From CAZUVM01 sp964623885 (lineage in GTDB: Bacteria; Verrucomicrobiota; Verrucomicrobiia; Limisphaerales; UBA8199), in NCBI GenBank assembly GCA_964623885.1, contig CAZUVM010000135.1, positions 1-21,663 on the forward strand: a stretch of DNA of 21,663 nt, read 5' to 3'. The notes under the pieces were generated by a model. It saw nothing but the letters and a program-made list of their open reading frames with translations. It was not told where the DNA came from and did no database searches. Within the stretch, counting starts at the first letter, position 1, and the number at the start of each line of letters is the position of its first letter. The translations under genes and the position numbers were made by a program. Positions 15,845 through 21,663 of the stretch are shown in pieces.

Positions 15845-16783
15845 TTAATGGGCTGTGTGAGTCGTTGCCGTGTGCGCCTGCACCGTAGCAGCGCTTTGAC
15901 CAGGACTCACTAGCGAAAACCCTTTGGCGACGAGTTCAGCAGCACGGTTGTCGCGTGTTTTCAAAGAGGGGCTGTCGAGCACGACCACGATCAGCCTGTG
16001 ACCGTTCCGCGCTGCGGTGACGGCGATGGAAAATCCCGCCTGGGCAAAATAACCTGTCTTGAGACCATCGCAGCCCTCGACACGGGCAAGCAGGTGGTTA
16101 TGGGCTCGCATCACCACCGTCTTCGCGGGAACGTTCGTTCGAAACGGCCGCTCGCGAGTCGACGTATAGCGAAGGATTTCCGGGTGCTTCAAAACCAACT
16201 CCCGGCAAAGAACCGCCAGGTCGCGAGCTGTGCTCACATCATGCTCCTGACCCTGACCCGGGGGCAACCCATGAACAGAATGGAAAACAGTGCTGTTCAT
16301 CCCCAGCTCTTTTGCTTTCTGGTTCATCAACTCGACGAACGCATCCGTTGAACCTGCCACTTTTTCCGCCAGAGCCACCGCCGCGTCATTCGCCGATTGG
16401 ACCATCAATGCGTACAGCATCTCCTCGACGGTAAACGATTCTTTGTCCGCGAGCCAAACCCGCGATCCACCCGTGTGCGATGCCTTGGGACTAACGGGCA
16501 CCTGGTCCTGTAATGAAAGTTGGCCGTGTTCGAGCTTTTCCAGGATTATCAGCGCGTCCATGAGCTTCTGGACGCTGGCGGGATAACCTTTCGCATCTGC
16601 CTGTTCCTCAAATAGTACTTTTCCGGTTGAAGCCTCCATTACGATCGCGCCAAGATCGGGATCGCGCGAAATGGGGCCATGATGAGTCGTATGCGCGGTG
16701 GGCTTCACCGTTGCCGCCATTAGGGGTGGTTGGGAAGCCAGAAATGATACTCCAAGAAGAACAAGAATCGTACGCATGAACAT
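15845..16783 (-). CDS. D-alanyl-D-alanine carboxypeptidase, serine type (peptidase S11, PBP5-like)
   Basis: A 312-residue protein with a signal peptide (residues 1-23, ending LMA). The three penicillin-binding motifs are in order and at normal spacing: SVQK at 70-73 with nucleophile Ser70 and Lys73, SAN at 130-132, and KTG at 242-244 in GCDGLKTGYF. It would trim the terminal D-Ala of peptidoglycan pentapeptides in the periplasm. It lacks the long C-terminal beta domain and amphipathic anchor of E. coli PBP5 and ends shortly after the catalytic domain with a His/Thr-rich tail. The first motif reads PASVQK rather than the usual PASTTK, but the essential residues are kept. Start may be residue 1 or the Met at residue 3. 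It is divergent from the kinase-like gene, with 205 bp between them. Confidence 0.9.
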   Translation of the reverse strand: MFMRTILVLLGVSFLASQPPLMAATVKPTAHTTHHGPISRDPDLGAIVMEASTGKVLFEEQADAKGYPASVQKLMDALIILEKLEHGQLSLQDQVPVSPKASHTGGSRVWLADKESFTVEEMLYALMVQSANDAAVALAEKVAGSTDAFVELMNQKAKELGMNSTVFHSVHGLPPGQGQEHDVSTARDLAVLCRELVLKHPEILRYTSTRERPFRTNVPAKTVVMRAHNHLLARVEGCDGLKTGYFAQAGFSIAVTAARNGHRLIVVVLDSPSLKTRDNRAAELVAKGFSLVSPGQSAATVQAHTATTHTAH

Positions 16784-16929
16784 GGTTTAGATTGCAGCCG
16801 GACCAGCCTGAATCATTCCCAGCTCGGCTTTGCGGGTCAAGCCTGCAGGCGGTCAAATTGTTCGATTTTGGTACACGATCCCGCTCGCAATTTGGCAGGT
16901 TGGATGCTCCACCCTGGCAGTTTGCCGCA

Positions 16930-16947
16930 CAGGCAGGAACCTGCCTG
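16930..16947. repeat. Near-perfect palindrome in a divergent intergenic region, possible operator or dispersed repeat
   Basis: CAGGCAGG and CCTGCCTG (8-bp arms) are separated by AA. It lies in the 205-bp gap between the divergent carboxypeptidase and FGGY kinase-like genes, about 41 bp before the kinase start. It could be a regulator site for the kinase gene or a copy of a small palindromic repeat. Only this one copy is seen in the window. The rest of the gap shows no gene. Confidence 0.4.
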
Positions 16948-16988
16948 CTCCCAGCGTCGGCACAACTTTTGCATAAGAACAGCCGGTT

Positions 16989-18509
16989 ATGAGTCGTTTT
17001 TATGTCGCTTGTGAACTGGGTCTCACGGAGGGTCGCGTGTTCCTGGGAACCATCCATCGCGACGAGCTGACCCTGAGCGAAGTCCGTCGATTTCCCAACG
17101 AGCCGATCGTGCAGGATAAGTCCCTGCACTGGAATGTGCCGCAATTATATCACGAAATCGTCGAAGCCTTGCGGTCGGTCGGCGCCTATGAAGAGCCGGT
17201 TTCGTCGCTGAGCTGCGTTTCGTGGGGAGGCGATTACTTGCTCTTTGGCGAGAACGGGAGCTTGCTGACTCCAACGTTCCATCATGAAGATACGCGAACC
17301 GACACCGGGATGAAGAAGGTTCACGAGCATATTCCGTGGGAAACATTGTACGCTGAGACCGGCATGCAACGAGACCGGCAGAATTCGATCTTCCAAATCG
17401 CTGCCGAGACGAGCCGCCGCCTCAAAACGGTTACTCACCTGCTGCCGGTGGCGGATGGAATCAATTTCTTGCTGTCGAGCATTCCCCGAGTGGAACTGTC
17501 GCAGGCCAGTGCGACGCAGTTGTTCAACCCGGTCACCCAGAACTGGTCCAATCCGGTGTTGGAAGCATTGAAAATCCCAACCCGCATTCTGCCCGGTTTA
17601 GTCCCGGTCGGCACCAAACTTGGCGCACTTCGTCCCGATCTGGCCAAAGAAACCAAAATCGAGGACGAACTTTTGGTATTGGCTGCGTGCTCGCACGAGC
17701 TCGCAGCGGCGGTTGCCGGTTTGCCGGTAAGCCCAGGCCAAAATTGGGCCTTCATGCGGCCCGGAGACTACACCTTAATCGGTACTGAAGTCCCCAAACC
17801 CGTTATCCACGAAATAAGCCGGGAACTCGGGTTCAGCAATGTCGCTGCGTACGGCGGTGGAACGGTCTTTTATAAGCGAACCACAGGTTTGTGGTTGCTG
17901 GAGCAATGCCAACGGTTTTGGCAGGCCACCGATCGCTCGTTGGATTGGGATTTGCTGGTCCACCTGGCCGGTTCGGCGACGCCATTCGAATCGTTGATCA
18001 ATCCCAGCGATCCGCGCTTTCTCGTTCCCGGCGATATGCCGCTCAAAATCCAGGCATTCTGCCGTGAAACCGATCAACCGGTCCCGCGCAAGCCGGGAGC
18101 GGTGTTCCGCTGCATCCTGGAAAGCCTGGCCCTGCTCCATCGCCGCAGCCTGGGCGAACTCGAGTACCTGGCCGGAATTAAAGCCGATTACCTGTTTATC
18201 ATCGGCGACGGGGCGGATTCGCTCTTCCATCATTTCATCGCCAATGCTTTGGGCGTGCCGGTCGTAGTAGCCCCCGCTGATCCCGCCGCGGTCGGTAACG
18301 TCGTCGTGCAGGCGTTAACGCTTGGGCACTTGAAAACGCTGGACGAGGGACGCGAGATGATCCGACGGTCGTTACGATTCAATACTATCGTGCCACAATC
18401 CACAGCATGGGAATCGGCGTTCAACCGGTTTATGGAACTGGCGCCGAGCGATAGAATACGAGCTGAGCAGTCAGAGGCAGCGGCAGTCCAGGACCGGCCC
18501 GCAAACTAA
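16989..18509 (+). CDS. FGGY-family carbohydrate kinase-like protein, rhamnulokinase relative with altered active site
   Basis: A 506-residue protein with the two-domain FGGY fold. The N-terminal phosphate loop is ELGLTEGRV (9-17), aligning with the DLGASSGR of rhamnulokinase. The sugar-site region WGGDYLLFGENG (79-90), TFHHEDTRT, the ATQLFNP strand, GLWLLEQCQRFW (300-311) and AAVGNVVVQAL (433-443) all match the rhamnulokinase branch. The expected catalytic base, the Asp of the SHDxA motif, is replaced: CSHELAAA puts Glu237 there. The usual SGTW/SGSW nucleotide-loop motif reads MRPGDYTLIG, and the late GGG is GDG (406-408). It may phosphorylate a sugar poorly or be a binding protein derived from a kinase; sugar specificity is not visible. 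No aldolase or isomerase of the rhamnose pathway is adjacent. Confidence 0.82.
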   Translation: MSRFYVACELGLTEGRVFLGTIHRDELTLSEVRRFPNEPIVQDKSLHWNVPQLYHEIVEALRSVGAYEEPVSSLSCVSWGGDYLLFGENGSLLTPTFHHEDTRTDTGMKKVHEHIPWETLYAETGMQRDRQNSIFQIAAETSRRLKTVTHLLPVADGINFLLSSIPRVELSQASATQLFNPVTQNWSNPVLEALKIPTRILPGLVPVGTKLGALRPDLAKETKIEDELLVLAACSHELAAAVAGLPVSPGQNWAFMRPGDYTLIGTEVPKPVIHEISRELGFSNVAAYGGGTVFYKRTTGLWLLEQCQRFWQATDRSLDWDLLVHLAGSATPFESLINPSDPRFLVPGDMPLKIQAFCRETDQPVPRKPGAVFRCILESLALLHRRSLGELEYLAGIKADYLFIIGDGADSLFHHFIANALGVPVVVAPADPAAVGNVVVQALTLGHLKTLDEGREMIRRSLRFNTIVPQSTAWESAFNRFMELAPSDRIRAEQSEAAAVQDRPAN

Positions 18510-18540
18510 AGGCATTCCGGGCCAGGACAAACTTCGAACC

Positions 18541-18759
18541 TCACTGTTCCCGGTGGGAGGCCGAGATTCGCAGCGCATTTCCATGATGTTCAGCCCCTCC
18601 GGGTTCGAAGAGGCTGAACACAAGTGAAAGGAAGGCAAATGCGCTCACGACAAAGAAAAAACCTTGGACGATAACTGCGGTTGATTGAAGAAGCCCCGTG
18701 AAACCTAAAAGTGCGGCTACCAGCGCGATTACCGTCGCAATTCCTGCACGTCTAAGCAT
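18541..18759 (-). CDS. Small DUF1328-like (YtjA-type) membrane protein
   Basis: A 72-residue protein that starts MLRRAGIATVIALVAALLGF and continues with a second hydrophobic segment, GFFFVVSAFAFLSLVFSLF. Two short helices with this spacing and the MLR...ALVAALLGF-TG pattern fit the DUF1328/YtjA family of small inner-membrane proteins. These are found widely in bacteria and have no firm function. The C-terminal 20 residues (EPGGAEHHGN onward) are hydrophilic and longer than in short family members. It stands alone, antisense to its neighbours, and ends 31 bp from the kinase-like gene stop. No clear ribosome-binding site precedes the ATG. Confidence 0.65.
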   Translation of the reverse strand: MLRRAGIATVIALVAALLGFTGLLQSTAVIVQGFFFVVSAFAFLSLVFSLFEPGGAEHHGNALRISASHREQ

Positions 18760-18848
18760 GTCATAACTTCTTCGGCTTCGTCAAAAGCCTCAAGCGGGTG
18801 TATTACTTCCCGATGTCGCGCAAATACCCCAGCAGCGGCAGGGACGAA

Positions 18849-18881
18849 CGGTAGGGACGCCGTCCCCGGCGTCCCCAATCT
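18849..18881. repeat. Dispersed palindromic repeat, copy 1
   Basis: A 33-bp sequence with 8-bp arms GGGACGCC (18854-18861) and GGCGTCCC (18868-18875) around a 6-nt loop. The same sequence, one base shorter in the loop and in the same orientation, occurs at 21103-21134. This copy lies just past the 3' end of the phosphohexomutase gene, where its stem-loop could also protect or terminate the transcript, but no T-run follows. Confidence 0.75.
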
Positions 18882-18887
18882 CATCAG

Positions 18888-20297
18888 CTACACCATCTTC
18901 GTCAGACTCACTCCCAGCTTGAGCAACTGCCTGACAGCCGCCTCACTCGCGGCTTCCGCATAAATGCGAAGGATCGGTTCAGTCCCCGAACCACGCAACA
19001 TGAGCCAGGACGTGTCATGCGCGATGAATTTCACTCCATCATAGCTGCGCACGGCACTAAGCGGCGCCCGAAGGAGTTTCGCCGGGGGATTCTTCTGCAA
19101 AAATTCCATCAAGGCTCCGCGTTTATCGAGCGGGAAATGCGTGTCGATCCGGCCATAGCGATGAGGGCCGAATCGTTTCTCGAGTTGAGCGATGAGTTTG
19201 TTCACCGAAACGCGCTCGGTCGCAAGCATCTCGAGCAGCATCAGACCCGCCGCAATGCCATCACGTTCCGGGATGTGCCCGGGAAAACCGATGCCCCCGC
19301 TCTCTTCCGCTCCCAGCAACACCCCACCTTTAATCATTTCCGCGGCAATGTATTTGAACCCGACGCCGGTCTCGACTAGTTCGAGTCCATACGAAGCGCA
19401 CATTTTGTCCACCATGGATGTGGTCGTGAGGGCTTTGACAACCCGACCGCGGCCCTGCCGGTTCATAACGAGATGGCGAAGCAGCAGGCAGATGAGCTGA
19501 TGAGTGGATATATAGTTACCCCGACCATCCATCCCCCCGACGCGATCAGCATCACCGTCGGTTACCAGGCAGATATCGTGCGGATGCTTTTTGAGAAACG
19601 CGGCGCTGCGCCGATAGTTCTTCTCGATCGGCTCCGGATTGATGCCGCCGAAGAATGGGTCATGAGCACCGTTTAGCGTAGTGACTTTGCAGGACGTTCC
19701 TGCCAGCAACTGGTCGAAGCAGCCGGCCCCAACCCCGAACAGCGCCTCGTGCGCAAAGCGTAGTTTGGATTTCGCGATCAGCTTGAAATCGACCAGCTTC
19801 TTTAACGCGGCGTAATGGGCGGGGCGGACGTCTTCAACCGTGATCAGCCCACCGTTGGATGCTAACGCATTTGCCTTTTTGACTGGGTTGCGGTCCAGAA
19901 AGCCTTCAACCGCCTGGCATGTTGACGACTCGGCGGAGGCGCCAAAGTGAGACTTCAGTTTAAAACCGTTAAAGATGGGCGGATTGTGACTGGCGGTAAT
20001 CATGACTCCGCCGACCGCCTGTCTCGCTTTGACCGCGAAAGAAACAGAAGGCGTCGGCGTTGGTTCCGGCGTAAGCACGGTTTGAAAGCCGTTACCCGCC
20101 AGAACCTCGGCCACACAACGGCCGAATTGATCCGATAGAAACCGCCGGTCGTATCCAATGATGACGCGCGGCTCAGTGCCGGGCGCCGGCTGAGACTTCC
20201 AGTAATCGGCGGCCGCTTGCGCCACACGCTCGACATTATGAAAAGTGAACTCCTCAGCGATTACCGCCCGCCAACCGTCTGTGCCGAATTTGATCAT
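18888..20297 (-). CDS. Phosphohexomutase (phosphoglucomutase/phosphomannomutase family)
   Basis: A 469-residue cytosolic enzyme with all four family loops: the phosphoserine loop TASHNP with Ser103, the magnesium-binding loop DGDADR (247-252), the sugar-binding loop EESGG (331-335) and the phosphate-binding loop RGSGTEP (435-441). Length is normal for the alpha-D-phosphohexomutase superfamily. It interconverts hexose 1- and 6-phosphates through a phosphoserine. Start MIKFGTDGWRA matches the usual N-terminus, so the ATG at 20297 is well supported. The EESGG loop, rather than the GEMSGH typical of phosphomannomutase/ManB types, favours glucose phosphate, but specificity is not settled by sequence alone. 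It lies 55 bp downstream of the epimerase gene on the same strand and is probably cotranscribed. Confidence 0.93.
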   Translation of the reverse strand: MIKFGTDGWRAVIAEEFTFHNVERVAQAAADYWKSQPAPGTEPRVIIGYDRRFLSDQFGRCVAEVLAGNGFQTVLTPEPTPTPSVSFAVKARQAVGGVMITASHNPPIFNGFKLKSHFGASAESSTCQAVEGFLDRNPVKKANALASNGGLITVEDVRPAHYAALKKLVDFKLIAKSKLRFAHEALFGVGAGCFDQLLAGTSCKVTTLNGAHDPFFGGINPEPIEKNYRRSAAFLKKHPHDICLVTDGDADRVGGMDGRGNYISTHQLICLLLRHLVMNRQGRGRVVKALTTTSMVDKMCASYGLELVETGVGFKYIAAEMIKGGVLLGAEESGGIGFPGHIPERDGIAAGLMLLEMLATERVSVNKLIAQLEKRFGPHRYGRIDTHFPLDKRGALMEFLQKNPPAKLLRAPLSAVRSYDGVKFIAHDTSWLMLRGSGTEPILRIYAEAASEAAVRQLLKLGVSLTKMV

Positions 20298-20308
20298 CTC
20301 CCTTCGTT

Positions 20309-20334
20309 TATCCTGTCTATCCTGTCATCCTGTC
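20309..20334. repeat. Short tandem repeat between the epimerase and phosphohexomutase genes
   Basis: Three consecutive units TATCCTGTC, TATCCTGTC, ATCCTGTC (9, 9 and 8 bp) fill about half of the 55-bp intergenic gap. On the coding strand the unit reads GACAGGATA. The purine-rich AGGA cores, starting about 12 bases before the phosphohexomutase ATG, might help ribosome binding. Variable copy number by slippage is possible. Confidence 0.65.
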
Positions 20335-20352
20335 CAATTTCCCCCGCCGTTT

Positions 20353-21048
20353 TCACCCTGCCGCCAAAGCAGATGCTCCTACTCCTTTTAAAGCCGCCGC
20401 CTCGGCGAGCTTGCGCATTTTGCGCACCGCCGCCGTGAGGTTGTGCTGATGAAGCAGGGCCGTGCCGCTGATAAATGTGTCCGCACCCGCATGCGCGCAA
20501 TCCGCCACCGTGGTGAAATCCACCCCGCCATCCACGCCAATATTATAGCTCAAATTCCTTTCCCGTCGCCAGGCATAAGCCGCTTGAATCTTGGGCAGCG
20601 TTTCGTAAATAAACGCCTGCCCGCCAAAGCCAGGGTTGACCGTCATGATCAGCAAAGCGTCGATCTGCTCCAGGTACGGTTGGATAGTGCTGATGGCTGT
20701 CGGTGGGTTAATGGCCAAGCCCACTTTTTTGCCCAGTGATTTGATGTTCCAGATTAAACCCGTCACTCGATCACCGAGTTCCACGTGCACATTCATTTGG
20801 TCGGCACCGGCTTTAGCAAATGGCTCAAGCAGAATCTCAGGCTTGGTGCACATCAGGTGAACATCGAAGAAAAGCTTGCTCAATGGCCGCAACGTCTTCA
20901 CCACAGCGGGTCCGAACGAGATGTTCTGAACAAAATGCCCGTCCATGATGTCGAGGTGCAAGTGCTCGGCGCCGGAACGGTTAATCCGTTCGGTTTCCTT
21001 GGCCAGGCGACCGAAATCAGCCGCCAGCAGCGAGGGCGCGATAATCAT
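20353..21048 (-). CDS. rpe: Ribulose-phosphate 3-epimerase
   Basis: A 231-residue TIM-barrel enzyme from the start MIIAPSLLAADF, which matches the family N-terminus. It interconverts D-ribulose 5-phosphate and D-xylulose 5-phosphate in the pentose phosphate or Calvin pathways. Visible motifs are SLLAAD, HLDIMDGHFV with metal-ligand residues His31 and Asp33, FDVHLM with His64, MTVNPGFGGQ (135-144), GVDGG with Asp173, and SGTA (194-197). In-frame ATGs at 21072 and 21144 are possible, but the longest would translate straight through a dispersed palindromic repeat, so it is rejected. Between the repeat and 21048 nothing resembles coding sequence of this family. It precedes the phosphohexomutase gene and likely shares its transcript. 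Confidence 0.95.
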   Translation of the reverse strand: MIIAPSLLAADFGRLAKETERINRSGAEHLHLDIMDGHFVQNISFGPAVVKTLRPLSKLFFDVHLMCTKPEILLEPFAKAGADQMNVHVELGDRVTGLIWNIKSLGKKVGLAINPPTAISTIQPYLEQIDALLIMTVNPGFGGQAFIYETLPKIQAAYAWRRERNLSYNIGVDGGVDFTTVADCAHAGADTFISGTALLHQHNLTAAVRKMRKLAEAAALKGVGASALAAG

Positions 21049-21102
21049 CGGCGATACGCTAGTGGGATGCATCCCAAATGTCGAATCGCGAATTGGAAAA
21101 CG

Positions 21103-21134
21103 CGGTAGGGACGCCGTCCCGGCGTCCCCAATCT
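21103..21134. repeat. Dispersed palindromic repeat, copy 2
   Basis: A 32-bp match to the repeat at 18849-18881, in the same orientation, with arms GGGACGCC (21108-21115) and GGCGTCCC (21121-21128) around GTCCC. It lies about 55 bp upstream of the epimerase start, so the two copies flank the epimerase-phosphohexomutase pair. Confidence 0.75.
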
Positions 21135-21595
21135 TATTACGCAACCGGTCCCCGCTCGCAGCGGCAAGGACGTCGGCGCAGTTTACCTGGCGAGAGGTCG
21201 GTGACGGTGTAGGTCCGCATAGGCATGGTTTTTTGGTTTGAAACGCTTTGAAGCGCTTTGAAAAGGGGGCGGCTCAGGCGATCAGATGTTAGGCAATCGG
21301 CGAAATTGACAATAGCGGGAAACGGGCCTCCGCTCAGTAGCTTCCGCCTTCGCTTGCGGTGCGGCGCGACGAGTCGGCGGGCTGAAGCCGCGGCGCACGG
21401 TGATCGATTTTGTATTTTCATCATGGGTAGACGATACCGCGGCCGCCATGAGGAGGCTTCTTAACGCAAAGAGGTTTTTATTATGAAAGAATAGGCGGAA
21501 CTTAGGAGGGCTTGGCGACTAAAAGCGGTTTCTAGCTTGTCGTCACAAATTTACGGACTTGACTGACGCGCCCGAGGGCATATAAACATCTCAGG
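21135..21595. other. Intergenic region with no supported gene
   Basis: About 460 bp between the second palindromic repeat and the candidate start at 21596. Several short reading frames on both strands overlap one another here, including a 68-codon plus-strand and a 95-codon minus-strand frame, but they show arginine/alanine-rich, unrecognisable products. The stretch 21330-21400 is very GC-rich. At 21243-21262 CGCTTTGAA is repeated in near tandem. The only convincing signal is the promoter near its right end. Confidence 0.6.
21559..21586 (+). promoter_or_regulatory. Strong sigma-70-like promoter near the right edge
   Basis: TTGACT (21559-21564, 5 of 6 consensus) and TATAAA (21581-21586, 5 of 6) are separated by 16 bp. 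Transcription would begin near 21593, about three bases before the ATG at 21596. It is the best two-box promoter seen in the window. Confidence 0.55.
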
Positions 21596-21663
21596 ATGAA
21601 GAAGGTGGACGACAAGATGCCGCCAGTGGATCAGCAAACCGTCGTCTGCTCAATGAGTAGTTA
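21596..21663 (+). CDS. Possible 5' end of a gene running off the window
   Basis: ATG at 21596 opens a frame with no stop through the last base (22 codons, beginning MKKVDDKMPPVDQQ). A promoter lies just upstream, so the transcript would be leaderless or nearly so. The piece is too short to recognise a family. A later ATG at 21617 is also in frame. Confidence 0.35.
   Translation, partial: MKKVDDKMPPVDQQTVVCSMSS

Noticed and set aside
18803..18853. A minus-strand stretch reading YRSSLPLLGYLRDIGK then stop, possibly a remnant of a gene end
   Set aside because: Only about 16 codons, no start, and it runs straight into the palindromic repeat; not enough to claim a pseudogene.
21137..21464. Short overlapping frames on both strands (95 and 68 codons)
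   Set aside because: Arginine/alanine-rich, mutually overlapping, no family match and no ribosome-binding site.
1..21663. CRISPR array, tRNA, rRNA, transposase or phage genes
   Set aside because: No regularly spaced repeats, no cloverleaf-like sequence in the few intergenic gaps, and no matching protein motifs were found by reading.

Overview
The window is about 21.7 kb of GC-rich DNA. It most likely comes from a member of the Verrucomicrobiota, perhaps a Pedosphaera-like soil lineage. This is inferred from gene content, not from a marker gene: a paired DUF1592-type cytochrome-like protein and Tat-exported DUF1552 protein, a Verrucomicrobia-style rhamnulokinase relative, a sensor kinase with many OB-like periplasmic repeats, and dispersed GGGACGCC/GGCGTCCC palindromes. 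Planctomycetota is the main alternative. Genes are tightly packed, with ATGA overlaps and convergent stops 2 to 6 bp apart. No rRNA, tRNA, CRISPR array, transposase or phage gene was seen.

Layout. (1) 1-1927, plus strand: the 3' part of a dihydrolipoamide-dehydrogenase-like flavoprotein overlaps a secreted trypsin-fold protease by four bases. (2) 1934-11623: a four-gene signalling locus. Two genes run leftward (a CHASE3-PAS membrane histidine kinase, then a REC-HK-REC hybrid). Two run rightward (a very large membrane kinase with a seven-unit periplasmic repeat array, then a REC-GAF-HK-REC hybrid). Each arm therefore has a membrane kinase followed by a soluble double-receiver hybrid, and none of the four has a recognisable DNA-binding or enzymatic output domain. 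(3) 11741-15842, plus strand: the DUF1592-family c-type-cytochrome-like protein and the DUF1552 protein, each with its own candidate promoter and a nearby repeat that could be an operator. (4) 15845-16783, minus strand: a D,D-carboxypeptidase of the S11 family. (5) 16989-18509, plus strand: an FGGY/rhamnulokinase-like protein with a changed catalytic residue. (6) 18541-18759, minus strand: a small DUF1328-like membrane protein. (7) 18888-21048, minus strand: ribulose-phosphate 3-epimerase followed by a phosphohexomutase. (8) The last roughly 450 bp hold no convincing gene until a strong sigma-70-like promoter and the first 22 codons of a possible near-leaderless gene that runs off the end.

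How the parts fit. The four-kinase locus looks like a self-contained envelope-to-cytoplasm phosphorelay whose output must be encoded elsewhere or act by protein contact. The exported DUF1592/DUF1552 pair, the serine protease and the carboxypeptidase are cell-envelope functions. The kinase-like protein, epimerase and hexomutase belong to sugar-phosphate metabolism. No single pathway joins the whole window. The most unusual items are the mirrored kinase locus, the A-B paired repeat architecture of the large sensor, the altered FGGY kinase active site, and the repeat and promoter arrangements between genes.
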